A stretch of 64,000 bases of DNA from contig NZ_SOAX01000001.1 of the NCBI RefSeq assembly GCF_004364635.1, positions 62,001 to 126,000 of the forward strand, read 5' to 3'. This DNA comes from Halospina denitrificans (GTDB lineage: Bacteria > Pseudomonadota > Gammaproteobacteria > Pseudomonadales > Oleiphilaceae). Made by a program: the position numbers and the translations under genes. Shown here piece by piece: positions 1 to 9,863 of the stretch (positions within the stretch are counted from its first letter, which is position 1; every line of letters starts with the position of its first letter). The notes under the pieces are model-generated. The model made no database searches and had not been told where the DNA came from. It saw nothing but the letters and a program-made list of their open reading frames with translations.

Positions 1-467
1 GCGCCATAGGGCTCGCCGCCGGGTGTGCCGAACTCGGACTCATAGATCTTCTTGAAGGTCTGGCTCTGGTCGAACTCCACTGCCTTGGAAAGGTCCTTGT
101 GCAGTTCCTTCTTGCTCAGGTTCAGCACCCGGATCTTGAGGGTGGCGCTGGTCTCTGAGTTCATGACCAGATGGTTGAGGCCGCGCCAGGAACCTTCCAG
201 CTTCTGGAACTCTTCCTGGTGCATGATCTCGGACAGCTGGCTGGAAATCATCTGGTCCAGCGCCGAGATCGCCTGGTTGAAGGTCACGTTCAGGTTCTTG
301 TTCCAGGTGACCGTGCCCTTCATGGCCTCATCGGTCAGGGTCTGGATCAGCTCCTGGGCCCGTTCGCTTTCCGTCTGCTTGGTTGCGCCGATGGCCTGCT
401 CCAGCAGGCTAAGGCTCTCGCCCTCTTCGGCAACCGCCGTATCCTGGGTCTGTTCTTCAGCACTCAT
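1..467 (-). CDS. tssC: Type VI secretion contractile sheath large subunit TssC (VipB), 5' part only
   Basis: N-terminal 155 residues of the large sheath subunit; the rest lies beyond the left edge. TssB and TssC assemble the phage-tail-like sheath that contracts in the cytoplasm and drives the Hcp tube out of the cell. The visible part has an acidic start, then helical sequence containing [17 protein letters not shown] and [15 protein letters not shown], which is characteristic of TssC. The ATG at 465-467 overlaps the tssB stop by 4 bases (ATGA), so the two sheath subunits are translationally coupled. Family recognised from sequence; full length cannot be checked. Confidence 0.93.
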   Translation of the reverse strand, partial: MSAEEQTQDTAVAEEGESLSLLEQAIGATKQTESERAQELIQTLTDEAMKGTVTWNKNLNVTFNQAISALDQMISSQLSEIMHQEEFQKLEGSWRGLNHLVMNSETSATLKIRVLNLSKKELHKDLSKAVEFDQSQTFKKIYESEFGTPGGEPYG

Positions 468-973
468 TCCTGGTCCCCTTCCTTGCTGCCCAGTTCCTCA
501 TTCAGCGCGTTCAGGTCATCCGAATTGTTGAGAACGCGCTCCAGAAGTTCTTCCAGCTCTTCCGAGCGATCCACCTTGGTCATCAGGTCACGCAGCCGGT
601 TGCGCGTTTCCATCAACTGGCGCAGCGGCTCAACCTGGTTCACGACGTTGGAGGGCTCGAAATCCTCCATGCTGTTGAACTCGAGCTCAACGGACATCTC
701 GGAATCGTCATCGGAAAGCTTATTGTCCACCTTCATCGCCAGTTTCGGGCTCATCCGGCGCATCACGTCGTCGAAGTTATCGCGGTCAATCTGGATGAAC
801 CGGCGATCCTTGAGCGGCTTGAGATCGGTGTTGTTGTTACCGGAAAAGTCGCCCATGACGCCAACCACGAACGGCAGCTCTTTCTTGACCATGGCGCCTT
901 CCGTTTCCACATCATAGGTAATGTGGACCCTGGGCTTGCGGACTCTTGAAAGCTTGTCGTGAACACTTTCCAT
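464..973 (-). CDS. tssB: Type VI secretion contractile sheath small subunit TssB (VipA)
   Basis: 169-residue small sheath subunit that pairs with TssC. Typical motifs are [16 protein letters not shown] near the N-terminus, [14 protein letters not shown] around residue 33 and [16 protein letters not shown] around residue 58. An in-frame ATG exists 24 bases upstream (997), but the ATG at 973 has a GGAGA ribosome site 7-8 bases ahead and gives the usual family N-terminus, so I use 973. It follows tssA after 72 bases and overlaps tssC by 4 bases. Confidence 0.95.
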   Translation of the reverse strand: MESVHDKLSRVRKPRVHITYDVETEGAMVKKELPFVVGVMGDFSGNNNTDLKPLKDRRFIQIDRDNFDDVMRRMSPKLAMKVDNKLSDDDSEMSVELEFNSMEDFEPSNVVNQVEPLRQLMETRNRLRDLMTKVDRSEELEELLERVLNNSDDLNALNEELGSKEGDQE

Positions 974-1045
974 GTCACTGTCTCCTTGATTTACCAATGT
1001 GTCAGGAAACCATCGCCCACCGCACGGCGCCCGGTTTCCAGGTAG

Positions 1046-2194
1046 TTACTGCTTTTGCGACTCCGGGTCCGGAACGCCGGTTATGCGGGCGAAGCCCTCG
1101 CGCACGCCCTTGTCGTCGATCAACTCCTGCATCAGCTCGGGCAGTGACAGCTCACTCCAGCGCACGGCCTGGTTGATGGCATAGGAAACCGGCGAATGCG
1201 GTTCAGTCTGGCGAAAGAACTCGGCCAGTTGACTCAGTTGCTCCAGCGCCCGGGCACGGCTGGCAATAGCCACCTGCACCGGGTCCGCGTGGGGCCCACC
1301 CGTGGGCTCGGCCCCCTCACCTTCCATCTCGGGGTCCTGGCCTGCGGCCTCGGGCATCTGGCTTTCACGAGCCAGCGCTTTCTCGATCCTGGCGCCGGCG
1401 TAGTGCATGAGAATGCTCTTGCAGCGTTCAAGCACGGAACGGATATGGCTGGTCGGTTGTGGCTCGCCGTCCATCACCCGGTCCATGGCCTCACTCAGGC
1501 CTGTAAATGCCTTTTGTGCACGTTCAATCGTGCCGTGGATTGCCAACAGTGCGCTCTCCGGGGTCTCACGGACCGCCTGCATCACATCATCTTCCGCCAG
1601 CGCACCGGCCTCGATGCGCTGCTGGGTCTTCTGTTCATCCAGGCGGGAGATTTCAGCGGCCTGCTCCACCTGCCATACGGCAACATCACCGAGCGTGGCG
1701 TTGTGGAACAGCGGGATCGAGAGAATGGGCTGGATCAGTGTGCCTTCGCTGTCGCTGCCATTAAGGCCGACCAGCGGCGCAATACGGGTAGCCGCCCCTT
1801 CTTCGTCAGGCAGCGGATAGAGGTTGTTCCAGTGGGTCTCCAGCATGCGGCGGGCCAGGTCAAAGCCCTGGGCCAGGCCCTCGAAACCGTGTTCGCGGCA
1901 GAGCGCCTCGACATACCAGGCAACGAACTCCAGGTCCTTGCTGCGCTTCACCAGTACATCGGGGATTTCATCGAGAAGCTGACGCCACTGGGGAACCTGG
2001 AGTGCCTCGTTCTCGATCAGCTGCTGGCGTTCGGAGGCACGCGCCTGGTTGCGCAGATCCTTGAGATTGAAATAGGGAGACGCGTGGGACGAGTCCTCAC
2101 GGGTATCATCACCGCAGGGCTGGCTCTCTGAGATCGCCTCAAGAAGGGTATTCGGGTCAAATATAAGAGTGGCCTGATCGTCCATAATGCTCAC
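1046..2194 (-). CDS. tssA: Type VI secretion assembly protein TssA (ImpA family)
   Basis: 382-residue TssA, which primes polymerisation of the Hcp tube and sheath at the baseplate. The N-terminal ImpA domain (about residues 15-160) includes SESQPCGDD and the helical segment ETHWNNLYPLPDEE. The C-terminal third (FFRQTEPHSPVSYAINQAVRW) matches the end of the shorter TssA class. The start is a GTG at 2194 preceded by GGATGATG; an in-frame ATG at 2185 is an alternative. It lies 7 bases after pppA, so the genes are probably co-transcribed. Confidence 0.92.
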   Translation of the reverse strand: MSIMDDQATLIFDPNTLLEAISESQPCGDDTREDSSHASPYFNLKDLRNQARASERQQLIENEALQVPQWRQLLDEIPDVLVKRSKDLEFVAWYVEALCREHGFEGLAQGFDLARRMLETHWNNLYPLPDEEGAATRIAPLVGLNGSDSEGTLIQPILSIPLFHNATLGDVAVWQVEQAAEISRLDEQKTQQRIEAGALAEDDVMQAVRETPESALLAIHGTIERAQKAFTGLSEAMDRVMDGEPQPTSHIRSVLERCKSILMHYAGARIEKALARESQMPEAAGQDPEMEGEGAEPTGGPHADPVQVAIASRARALEQLSQLAEFFRQTEPHSPVSYAINQAVRWSELSLPELMQELIDDKGVREGFARITGVPDPESQKQ

Positions 2195-2201
2195 GCGTAC
2201 A

Positions 2202-2999
2202 TCATCCTTGATTGTTCAGAACTGACACGGGAACGGTTGCGTCTGCGTCGTTCTCAGCTCGAATCTGCTGCGGATCATACCCACCTTCATCAACATTGAC
2301 AATAATACAGGTTATGTTGTCGCCACATTTGTTAACCAGTGCCGAATACATTATGGCATGGCTCGCATCCCGGATTTTTCCATCACCCAGGAAGCCCTCC
2401 AGATCCCGGGTTCCGAACTCGTTGCTCACCCCGTCGCTGCAGAGCAGAAAGAGGTCCCCTGGCTGGATCTCCCCCGTGGCGTAATCCAGACTCAGCTCAT
2501 CATCCACTCCCAGAGCCCGGGTAATCACGTGCGCCAACGGATGACCATCCGCCTCATCCGGCCGGATAAGCCCCTGATCCACAAGCTCTGCCACCTGGCT
2601 GTGATCCCGTGAGATCTGGACGAGGGCGCCGGCACGCAAGCGGTAGCAGCGACTGTCACCGGCCCAGAGCACATGGTAACGCCCGTCCCTGATCCGCAGC
2701 GCAATCACGGTTGCACCCACGGTCTGACCGTCGAGGGTGTCACGGGCGTAATCCCGGATCTGCTCATTGGCGTCTTTCAGCGCTGTCCGCAACCCGTCCA
2801 CGGAGAGCTGGCTACCCTGGCGCTCCACCTCTCGGGCCACTGTGTCACAGGTCATCTGGCTGGCCACGTCGCCCGCCTGATGACCGCCCATGCCATCGGC
2901 AACCACCCAGACGCCCGCCTGTGGTGCGTCCAGAAGCGCATCCTCGTTGTGTTCGCGCGTGCCACCCTTGTGGGTAAAGCTTGCGGACCTGAACGCCAT
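2202..2999 (-). CDS. pppA: PP2C-type Ser/Thr phosphatase of the T6SS phosphorylation switch (PppA)
   Basis: 265-residue PPM/PP2C phosphatase. Metal-binding motifs are visible: GTREHNED near residue 14, VVADGMGGHQAGD near residue 33 and LLCSDGVSNEF near residue 185. In Pseudomonas aeruginosa PppA reverses PpkA phosphorylation of the FHA protein and so switches the secretion system off. The same role is likely here because ppkA, tagF and an FHA gene lie in the same locus. It starts 3 bases after the tagF stop. Confidence 0.92.
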   Translation of the reverse strand: MAFRSASFTHKGGTREHNEDALLDAPQAGVWVVADGMGGHQAGDVASQMTCDTVAREVERQGSQLSVDGLRTALKDANEQIRDYARDTLDGQTVGATVIALRIRDGRYHVLWAGDSRCYRLRAGALVQISRDHSQVAELVDQGLIRPDEADGHPLAHVITRALGVDDELSLDYATGEIQPGDLFLLCSDGVSNEFGTRDLEGFLGDGKIRDASHAIMYSALVNKCGDNITCIIVNVDEGGYDPQQIRAENDADATVPVSVLNNQG

Positions 3000-3002
3000 T
3001 AT

Positions 3003-3674
3003 CTACTCCGTCATCACGCCTTGTTGCCAGCCGTGGTTCTCCCACTGGCCGACCATCATGGCCGCAAACTGGCCAACCCTTGGGAGCCCGTCCGTCAGCA
3101 GCGTCGCTGATTCAACGTAGGCAGACCCCTGGGTCCACCAGAGCGCCAGACCCTGTCGGCGGCTCAGAAGGGCATGCAGCCAGTCATCCTCCCTGGCCTC
3201 GCCGGGAAGCATCATATTGCCCTCCTCGGATGGCCATTTCAGGCGCGGCCCCTGGGCTTCCGGTATCTCGATCGCGCCAAGGCGTTGGTACCAGGTCGCC
3301 TCATCCCAACCATCATCCAGCACCGCCAGAACGCAATCCTCCATCGCAGAGAACCAGTCCGGCTGGCGCCAGGCTTCCAGGGCACTGCCGTTATATTCCG
3401 CCAGCACCAGAAACGGAAAATGACGGCCAACCCGATCCACCGACGGAATCATGGTCCCGATCAGGCCGGATTCCATAAAGGCGCCGGGACTCGCCGCAAA
3501 ATGCCAGATCGGCGACGTCAGGTAGGCTTCCAACCAGTTGTCGCCGAGCTGCTCCCGGCTTACGGCGAGTGTTGCCTGACACCATTCGAGCAACAGATCC
3601 CGCGCCTGCGGCGGTACGTTGTGTGTAATGAAATCGCCCCGATTCGGGACCTTGCCCATGTATCCCCAGGCCAT
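3003..3674 (-). CDS. tagF: T6SS-associated protein TagF (ImpM family)
   Basis: 223-residue TagF/ImpM-family protein. It opens with GYMGKVPNRGDFITHNVP, followed by SPIWHFAASPGAF and GTMIPSVDRVGRHFPF, all typical of the family. TagF is a post-translational repressor of T6SS in Pseudomonas, acting in parallel with threonine phosphorylation. In some species it is fused to PppA; here the two are separate genes 3 bases apart. It follows tssM after 14 bases. Confidence 0.92.
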   Translation of the reverse strand: MAWGYMGKVPNRGDFITHNVPPQARDLLLEWCQATLAVSREQLGDNWLEAYLTSPIWHFAASPGAFMESGLIGTMIPSVDRVGRHFPFLVLAEYNGSALEAWRQPDWFSAMEDCVLAVLDDGWDEATWYQRLGAIEIPEAQGPRLKWPSEEGNMMLPGEAREDDWLHALLSRRQGLALWWTQGSAYVESATLLTDGLPRVGQFAAMMVGQWENHGWQQGVMTE

Positions 3675-3688
3675 TGCGCGTCACCCTG

Positions 3689-6600
3689 TCACAGTGTTGA
3701 TGGGAGCCAGAAATCCTTGAACATCGCCCTGTTAAAGGGATGCTTTATTGAGTCAGCGGTTAATTGGAGGCTGGCGCTGTAATCACCCAGGTTCAGCGCC
3801 AGCTCCCGCTTGCGCCCGGAACCGTCCAGACCGCCGGTATCCTGGAGCATCCGGAAAAGCGACCAGGCCCCGGGGTAGGTATGCTGGGCCGGTGTCCTGG
3901 ACGCATCCCCGGGGGTCAGTGCAATTCGGGTATCGCCCGAACGGTTATCCGCCGGCCAGCGGAAGTTGATATCCCGGGATGGGCCGTGACGATAGACCAG
4001 GCTGCGATCATCCATCCTGACCATCATCCGGGTGATGACCGGATCCAGGCTGATTGGTGCCAGGCTGAAGTTGACCGACAGTCCGTCACCGCCGGAGGTG
4101 AAAAACGCCTCCTGAATCCGCTTGGCATCCTCAAGCAGGCGCAGGGTCCTGGGTCGGATCGACAGATCCTCTTCTAGCCGCCACGGCGACTGGCTCATAT
4201 CGATGTGATCCGCCAGGTGCGCCGCCACGAACTGATCCAGGGTTCCGCCGGGCCCGAAGAAATTCTCGAAATCCTGGAGCGCGATCTCCTCGTCGGCGTC
4301 CAAATCGATGGGGTACTTGCCAGAGATCGCCTGTCGGTATTCCTCATAGACCTGGTTCCGCCACACTTCGTTGAGCGTCTGCGTCTCGGACGCCTTCACC
4401 AGGCTCTGGCTGTCGCCCACAAAACCGACGACCATAGCCGCCAGAAGATCGGAGTCCGTGTCGTTCACGGTGGCGCGGAATTCCGATACGGCCTGATTGA
4501 ACTCCTCACGGCTGACCTCGGCACCGCCCTCCTCCAGATAGTCCGCCATGATGTCTGCGTTATCCCGCAGCGCCTGGAACGTGTCCTTGCCAACATCATT
4601 CAGCGGTTTGAAGGTTTCATCCACAAAGGTCGTCGGTTCCTCCTCTTCGGCGGCGGACGACGGCACCAGGCTGCTCAACCGGGGACCGCGTCCACTGGCA
4701 CGATCCGCGGCCCGACCCGCCTGCTCCTTCGCCGCGTCGCCCAGAGCATCCGTTGCCCCATCCTCTTCCGTAACGCTCAGCTGGGTATTGTATTCAACCG
4801 CTTCCATGAGCCGGCTTATGGGCGCTTCCGGTCCGGCCAGGAGTCCGGCGATGCGAGCGCCTTCCCCAGGATTGTCATAGGGCTGTATCCGCAGGTCCTT
4901 GAGGAACTCGCGCCAGCGGTGCGCGTAATCCCGGAAATAGCGATTCTCGACCCCCTTTCTGATAGCGTCCTCATCCAGGTTCCGGAAATCCTCGGCGTCC
5001 TCACCGTAAACCCACGAATCCTCCAGAAGCCGGCCGACGACGCGGTCCTTTTCGGGCTTGAACAACCCCTTGTAGCCGTTGAGCGTATAAAGACCGGGGA
5101 TACCCTCACGCATGCTCGTCCCCGAGCGGCGCTCGAAGACACGTTCAGCCACTGACCCGAGCACCAGCGGCAGTCGGAAGGAAGGAAAGCCGGAATCCGC
5201 CGCGTCCATCTGGATACGCTGATAGGCCCGCTCATCAAGTGGCATTGAGGTAAGGCTGGCTCGCGCCTTGCCCACCAGCTTCGATTCAGTGGGCAGGCGG
5301 TGATTAAGGGCCAGGTAGTTCTCCAGATGCGTGATCATGTTCCGGCGCACCCGCTCATTCACCTGCCCCGGTACTTCCCGGGAGAGCAGTGCCGAAAGCC
5401 AGGCGCGAACCTGGTCCCGGTCCATGTGCTGACGTCGGTTGAGCATCAGGTAGGTCTTGAGGGTTTCGTAGAGGTATTCCAGGTTGTCGAGGTTCTCCCG
5501 GAGCTCGACCTCCAGGGCCTCCTTGAGATTGCTGCCCAGATGATGCTGGAGCAGCCGACCATAGGCGCCCTCTGCCACCTGCCCAAGTTCATCGCCCTGG
5601 AACAGGCCCACCTGGCGCGGCCCACCCTCGGGCATGGGCGTGCCCGATACGCCCGGCATGGCCATGGCATCAGACAGCAGGCGCTCCAGCTCAATCCAGT
5701 TCTGGGGCGCTGTCTCTAAATCGCCCTGCAGCTGGTCAAGGTCCTTTTCATACACCTGGATCAACTCGGCGTTCCACTGGTAACTGAAGCTCCATGCCAG
5801 TCCTACACCTCCGACAAGCAGCACCAGGCCGGCCAGGGCACCCCGCTGCAGCCAGCGGAAGCGACGCTTGCGAATGCCATCCACGGTTGCCAGGCCATAC
5901 TCGGAGAAGATGATGTTCTCGAACAGCTGGCGCAGGAAAAAGCCTTCCTGTTGTCGGGCAGCAGCGGGGGTACGGCCCTCGGGCATCGCGAGGCCGAACT
6001 GGTCGTCCACCATCCGGGAGACCTTGTCATGGGCCTTGCCACTCTGCTCGGCGGATACCATGTAGATGCCGCGCAGCACGGGCACTTCCTCATAGGCGGA
6101 GGGACAGAACACTTCCTTGATCAGTGTCCAGACCGGCGCCCGCAGCAGTGCAACCTGTTTGGGGAACTGGTAGATACGCCGGGTCGCATCCAGGGTCCGT
6201 TCCTGCTGGACTCGGTGCAGCAGGAAGTGGCTGAGGCGCTCCAGCAGCGCATCGAATTCCTTCTCAAAGCTGGCGGTGAGACTTTCAGTGTCATTCACCG
6301 ATTCCAGTTCGAAGGTCATGCCGAAGACATCGTCACGCTCCTGCTCCGATAGCATGCCAAAGGTATCGTTGAACCCCTCCAGCAGGTCCAGCTTCGTCAG
6401 GACCATGTAGACCGGAAAGACCAGGCCCAGTCGGTTCTTGAGCTCCTGAACACGCTGCTTGAGCGCGCGGGCATGGAGCATACGCTCCGTCGGTGTCTGT
6501 TCCAGCAGGTCGGCAACGCTGACCGACAGGATGACGCCATTGATCGGCTGGCGTGGGCGGTATTTCTTCAGCAGCCCCAGGAAGGATTCCCAGCCCCGGG

Positions 6601-7198
6601 AGTCGCGCTTGTCGTTGCTTTCCTGGGAGGTGTAGCGCCCGGCGGTGTCGATGATGACGGCCTTGTTGGTGAACCACCAGTCACAATTCTGGGTGCCGCC
6701 GACGCCCTTCACAGAATCGATGCCCATCTCTTCCTTCAGTGGGAATTCGAGGCCCGAGTTGAGCAGCGCGGTGGATTTCCCGGAGCCCGGGACACCGATG
6801 ATCATGTACCAGGGCAGGTCATAGACGGAACGGAAACGGCCGGGACGCCAGCGCCGGACCAGGCCGATGGCCCTGCGCATGCGCTCGCGCTGGCTGTTGA
6901 CCTCTTCCTTGAGAAGCTCGTCCTCTTCGGTATTGGCCATCATCTCGCTGACGACTTTCTCGTTGTCGGCGCGCTGCTTTTTCGCCTTCCACAGACCGCG
7001 CGCCATAACGCTCACAACGATCAGAAGCAGGAAGATGATCCGCGCCGCCACCGAGGCCAGGGGCTTCCACTCGGCAATGGCCAGCATCGGCCCGCCGAAC
7101 CACACCAGCAATACCACGGCGATAACGCCGAGAAGCAGGAACAGCCCCCGGAGTGAAACCAGTTTCTTCAGACGACGCATCCATGCCATCGGACTCAT
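3689..7198 (-). CDS. tssM: Type VI secretion membrane complex subunit TssM (IcmF family)
   Basis: 1169-residue inner-membrane core of the TssJLM complex. Two N-terminal membrane segments (about residues 17-36 and 48-66) lead to a cytoplasmic NTPase domain with Walker A GVPGSGKS at 135-142 and a Walker B-like AVIIDTAGRY. A third membrane segment near residues 455-475 precedes a roughly 700-residue periplasmic part that docks on TssJ. Length is normal for the family, and the intact P-loop suggests an active ATPase type. An ATG start at 7198 lies 17 bases after the tssL stop. Confidence 0.96.
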   Translation of the reverse strand: MSPMAWMRRLKKLVSLRGLFLLLGVIAVVLLVWFGGPMLAIAEWKPLASVAARIIFLLLIVVSVMARGLWKAKKQRADNEKVVSEMMANTEEDELLKEEVNSQRERMRRAIGLVRRWRPGRFRSVYDLPWYMIIGVPGSGKSTALLNSGLEFPLKEEMGIDSVKGVGGTQNCDWWFTNKAVIIDTAGRYTSQESNDKRDSRGWESFLGLLKKYRPRQPINGVILSVSVADLLEQTPTERMLHARALKQRVQELKNRLGLVFPVYMVLTKLDLLEGFNDTFGMLSEQERDDVFGMTFELESVNDTESLTASFEKEFDALLERLSHFLLHRVQQERTLDATRRIYQFPKQVALLRAPVWTLIKEVFCPSAYEEVPVLRGIYMVSAEQSGKAHDKVSRMVDDQFGLAMPEGRTPAAARQQEGFFLRQLFENIIFSEYGLATVDGIRKRRFRWLQRGALAGLVLLVGGVGLAWSFSYQWNAELIQVYEKDLDQLQGDLETAPQNWIELERLLSDAMAMPGVSGTPMPEGGPRQVGLFQGDELGQVAEGAYGRLLQHHLGSNLKEALEVELRENLDNLEYLYETLKTYLMLNRRQHMDRDQVRAWLSALLSREVPGQVNERVRRNMITHLENYLALNHRLPTESKLVGKARASLTSMPLDERAYQRIQMDAADSGFPSFRLPLVLGSVAERVFERRSGTSMREGIPGLYTLNGYKGLFKPEKDRVVGRLLEDSWVYGEDAEDFRNLDEDAIRKGVENRYFRDYAHRWREFLKDLRIQPYDNPGEGARIAGLLAGPEAPISRLMEAVEYNTQLSVTEEDGATDALGDAAKEQAGRAADRASGRGPRLSSLVPSSAAEEEEPTTFVDETFKPLNDVGKDTFQALRDNADIMADYLEEGGAEVSREEFNQAVSEFRATVNDTDSDLLAAMVVGFVGDSQSLVKASETQTLNEVWRNQVYEEYRQAISGKYPIDLDADEEIALQDFENFFGPGGTLDQFVAAHLADHIDMSQSPWRLEEDLSIRPRTLRLLEDAKRIQEAFFTSGGDGLSVNFSLAPISLDPVITRMMVRMDDRSLVYRHGPSRDINFRWPADNRSGDTRIALTPGDASRTPAQHTYPGAWSLFRMLQDTGGLDGSGRKRELALNLGDYSASLQLTADSIKHPFNRAMFKDFWLPSTL

Positions 7199-7215
7199 AA
7201 TTGCATACCTGCGGT

Positions 7216-8502
7216 TCAGGGAGTCAGGGTAATCTCAACCCGGCGATTCCGGGCGCGGTTTTCGGCGGTATCATTGTCCACTCGGGGCTCCGCCTCGCCC
7301 CGTCCTTCCGGCCAGAGTCGGCCATCAAGATTGGCTTCGGCACCCAGCAGATCCGAAACGGCCGTGGCACGTGCCAGTGACAGATGCCAGTTGGAGGGGA
7401 ACTGATCCGTTGCGATGGGCCGGTCATCGGTGTGGCCGGTCACCTGCAGGGTGCCTTCTGTGGATTCGAGGGCCCGGGCAATCTTGTGCAGCACCGGTTT
7501 GACGGCATCCCGGACCTCCGCGGAGCCGGCCTGGAAGAGCCCTTCACTGCCCAGCACCAGGCTGGCGCTGTTGTCGGTCTTCTCCAGCTCCACCAGGTCA
7601 CGATCCATCTCGGTCTGGAGAACCTGCTCGAGGTAGCGCGTATCCACGGGCGTCCCATCATTGCCCTCGGTTTCCGATTGTGCGGGGATACCAACCTGGG
7701 TCAGCTCCTTCATGACCGGCTCGGCACGCTCGTTGATGTTGTGGACCAACCCCACATACACCAGCAGAAGTGCCACCAGGCTGACCGCGCCGATGGCCCA
7801 GGGCGGGATGCGCTGGCTCAGGGAGCCACTGGGCACCACGCGGGACTGCCAGCTGCGCTCAAAAGGGGTCGTGAAGCGCCCCTGCTCGGCGCAGATCTGG
7901 CGATAGAGACTGTCGCGCAGGATGTCGAGCTGCTCCTGGCCCCGCTCCTCCACGCGATAGCGTCCCTTGAAGCCCAGTGACAGACAGAGGTACTGGAGCG
8001 TCAGAAGGGAGATATTGGCGGAACGCTGGGCCTGCTCGACACGCTCGAAGAAGTGCGTCCCGGCCCAGGTCTGGGTGTGGAACTCGGAGAGCAGCGAACT
8101 GCCCGCCCAGTGGCTGGACTGGCCCCAGCTGCTGTTGAGCACCAATTCATCCAGCAAGGCACAGATGCAGTAGGAGGCGGTATCCACGGTGTCCGGGGAC
8201 ACCTCCCTGGTTCGCAGCGCCTGCTGGTACTCGGTCACCAGTGCCATGCACTGGCGCTTGAGCGCGGCCACGTCCCGGACCGACTCGGCCTGACCCAACC
8301 GATCCGCCAGTGACAGCAGGCGCGAGGCCTCATCACAGACCGGGTCCAGCTGCGTCTCCGGCAGGCGGAAGCGTGTCCCGGAATCAGCGGGTCGGGAGGG
8401 CGCACCTACCTGAGTCCCATCCTCCGGCGTTCCCGGGCCGGACGGCTTCTGGGGCAGGTCCCGCGCGCCGGGGCGTGGCTTGACGACTGTCTGGTCACTC
8501 AT
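7216..8502 (-). CDS. tssL: Type VI secretion membrane complex subunit TssL with OmpA-like domain
   Basis: 428-residue TssL (DotU family) of the extended type. After a Pro-rich N-terminal tail, the DotU cytoplasmic domain spans about residues 50-220 (YCICALLDELVLNSSWG, SLLTLQYLCLSLGFKGRY). One membrane segment follows (AIGAVSLVALLLVYVGL). The C-terminal OmpA/MotB-type peptidoglycan-binding domain is marked by VTGHTDDRPI and NRARNRRVEITL. This domain anchors the complex to the cell wall directly, so no separate TagL is needed. 24 bases separate it from tssK. Confidence 0.95.
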   Translation of the reverse strand: MSDQTVVKPRPGARDLPQKPSGPGTPEDGTQVGAPSRPADSGTRFRLPETQLDPVCDEASRLLSLADRLGQAESVRDVAALKRQCMALVTEYQQALRTREVSPDTVDTASYCICALLDELVLNSSWGQSSHWAGSSLLSEFHTQTWAGTHFFERVEQAQRSANISLLTLQYLCLSLGFKGRYRVEERGQEQLDILRDSLYRQICAEQGRFTTPFERSWQSRVVPSGSLSQRIPPWAIGAVSLVALLLVYVGLVHNINERAEPVMKELTQVGIPAQSETEGNDGTPVDTRYLEQVLQTEMDRDLVELEKTDNSASLVLGSEGLFQAGSAEVRDAVKPVLHKIARALESTEGTLQVTGHTDDRPIATDQFPSNWHLSLARATAVSDLLGAEANLDGRLWPEGRGEAEPRVDNDTAENRARNRRVEITLTP

Positions 8503-8526
8503 GGAAACGTCCCTGTTGCATCATGG

Positions 8527-9849
8527 CTAACCTCGAATGGCCCACAATTCCAGTTCCAGCCCGGGGTAGTTCCCGGACACGTGCACCGCCAGGCCACCGC
8601 TCTGCTTGAGCTGCTGCCAGCGCTCGCTGTCGCTGTCCAGCAGGAAGTAGTGATAGCCGGCATGATAGGGAATCTGCCTCGGGGCAACGGGCAGTGCACT
8701 CACGGAGATGCCCGGGAGGTGGTTGTTCACCAGGTCGCGGATGTGCTCCACCGGCCCCAGCTTGATCTGGGCCGGCAGGCGCCGGCGGATGTCCTCGGTG
8801 GTGAGATCGGCATAGACCGCCAGCACCAGTTGCGAGGATTCCAGCAGCGACTTGTCGTTCAGCGGCGCCACCTTGATGCCGTACTCAGCCTCTTCCAGCT
8901 TGAGCGCCACGGCAGTCTGCTCCAGAACCGTACTCAGGGACTGGCTGAGCACCGCGCCCAGGTCGCCGAAAGACTCGGTGAGCTTGTCGTGGTTATAACG
9001 AGGCAATTCCGGCGGGCGCTTCTCGCCACGGGTGAAGGTGGCCAGCTCGCCGATCAGGGTCACCACGGCCTCATAGAACCGTTCCGGGTGTATGCGGTCG
9101 CCATTGTCCAGGTGCTCAAGATAGGGCTGCCAGCGATTCAGCGTCTGTAGCATGAGCACGTCAAAGAGGGTCGTGGATTGCTCCGCCCCTTTCTGCATGC
9201 GATCCGCCAGGGCCTTGGCGCGCTGCTTCACCATGGACAGGGTTTCCCTCAGGAAGGAGGACAGCGGCGGCATGAGCCCCACATCAAGACAGGGCGCCAT
9301 GAAGTCACGATCGAGCTTGACCTCTTTCTCGTTCACCACTTCCACGATGCGCGCAACCGGCAATGCCACATACCCGGCCATGTCCTCACGGCCAAGGCGC
9401 AGACTGGGATTAAGCCAGGCAAGCCCGACATCCTCTTCCTCGCCTTCTTCCACGGAGTCATCCAGCATGGAAACACCGCCCATCACAAAGCGGGCAACCT
9501 GGCCATTCACACCCGAGGCGATGTTCACGCCTGCCTGTTTCTCCTGGGGCAGGGCCAGGTAGACCAGCTCATCCCGGGCGTCCGCCGGAACTTCCAGCAC
9601 CAGGTTGCTGCCCTGATCAAAGCTGAAGGGCATGCCATCCGGAAAGAGGCCACTTGCCCGCACCAGGCTGATCTGGCCGAGAGCCAGGACTTCGTTGTCC
9701 AGAGACAGCTCGCAGACCCCATAACCATGAGCGGTAAGCTGCGAGTGCCGGAGCCGGGCTACGTGGTACAGGAACCGGTCCTGCTGCTGAAAATGCTGGG
9801 GCCGGAGGAGCATGCCCTCCGACCAGGCAACCTTTGCCAGTCCTTCCAT
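8527..9849 (-). CDS. tssK: Type VI secretion baseplate subunit TssK
   Basis: 440-residue TssK (ImpJ/VasE), which links the baseplate to the TssJLM membrane complex. It starts with KVAWSEGMLLRPQHFQQQDR, the hallmark of the family. It also carries LARDEL-region equivalents such as DELVYLALP and ends with YHYFLLDSDSERWQQLKQSG. Length is typical. It sits between tssJ (14 bases upstream) and tssL, the usual J-K-L order. Confidence 0.96.
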   Translation of the reverse strand: MEGLAKVAWSEGMLLRPQHFQQQDRFLYHVARLRHSQLTAHGYGVCELSLDNEVLALGQISLVRASGLFPDGMPFSFDQGSNLVLEVPADARDELVYLALPQEKQAGVNIASGVNGQVARFVMGGVSMLDDSVEEGEEEDVGLAWLNPSLRLGREDMAGYVALPVARIVEVVNEKEVKLDRDFMAPCLDVGLMPPLSSFLRETLSMVKQRAKALADRMQKGAEQSTTLFDVLMLQTLNRWQPYLEHLDNGDRIHPERFYEAVVTLIGELATFTRGEKRPPELPRYNHDKLTESFGDLGAVLSQSLSTVLEQTAVALKLEEAEYGIKVAPLNDKSLLESSQLVLAVYADLTTEDIRRRLPAQIKLGPVEHIRDLVNNHLPGISVSALPVAPRQIPYHAGYHYFLLDSDSERWQQLKQSGGLAVHVSGNYPGLELELWAIRG

Positions 9850-9863
9850 GAGTCGCTTCCCTG

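Noticed and set aside
4205-5155. A 316-codon plus-strand frame inside tssM
   Set aside because: Antisense shadow of tssM with no recognisable motif or ribosome site.
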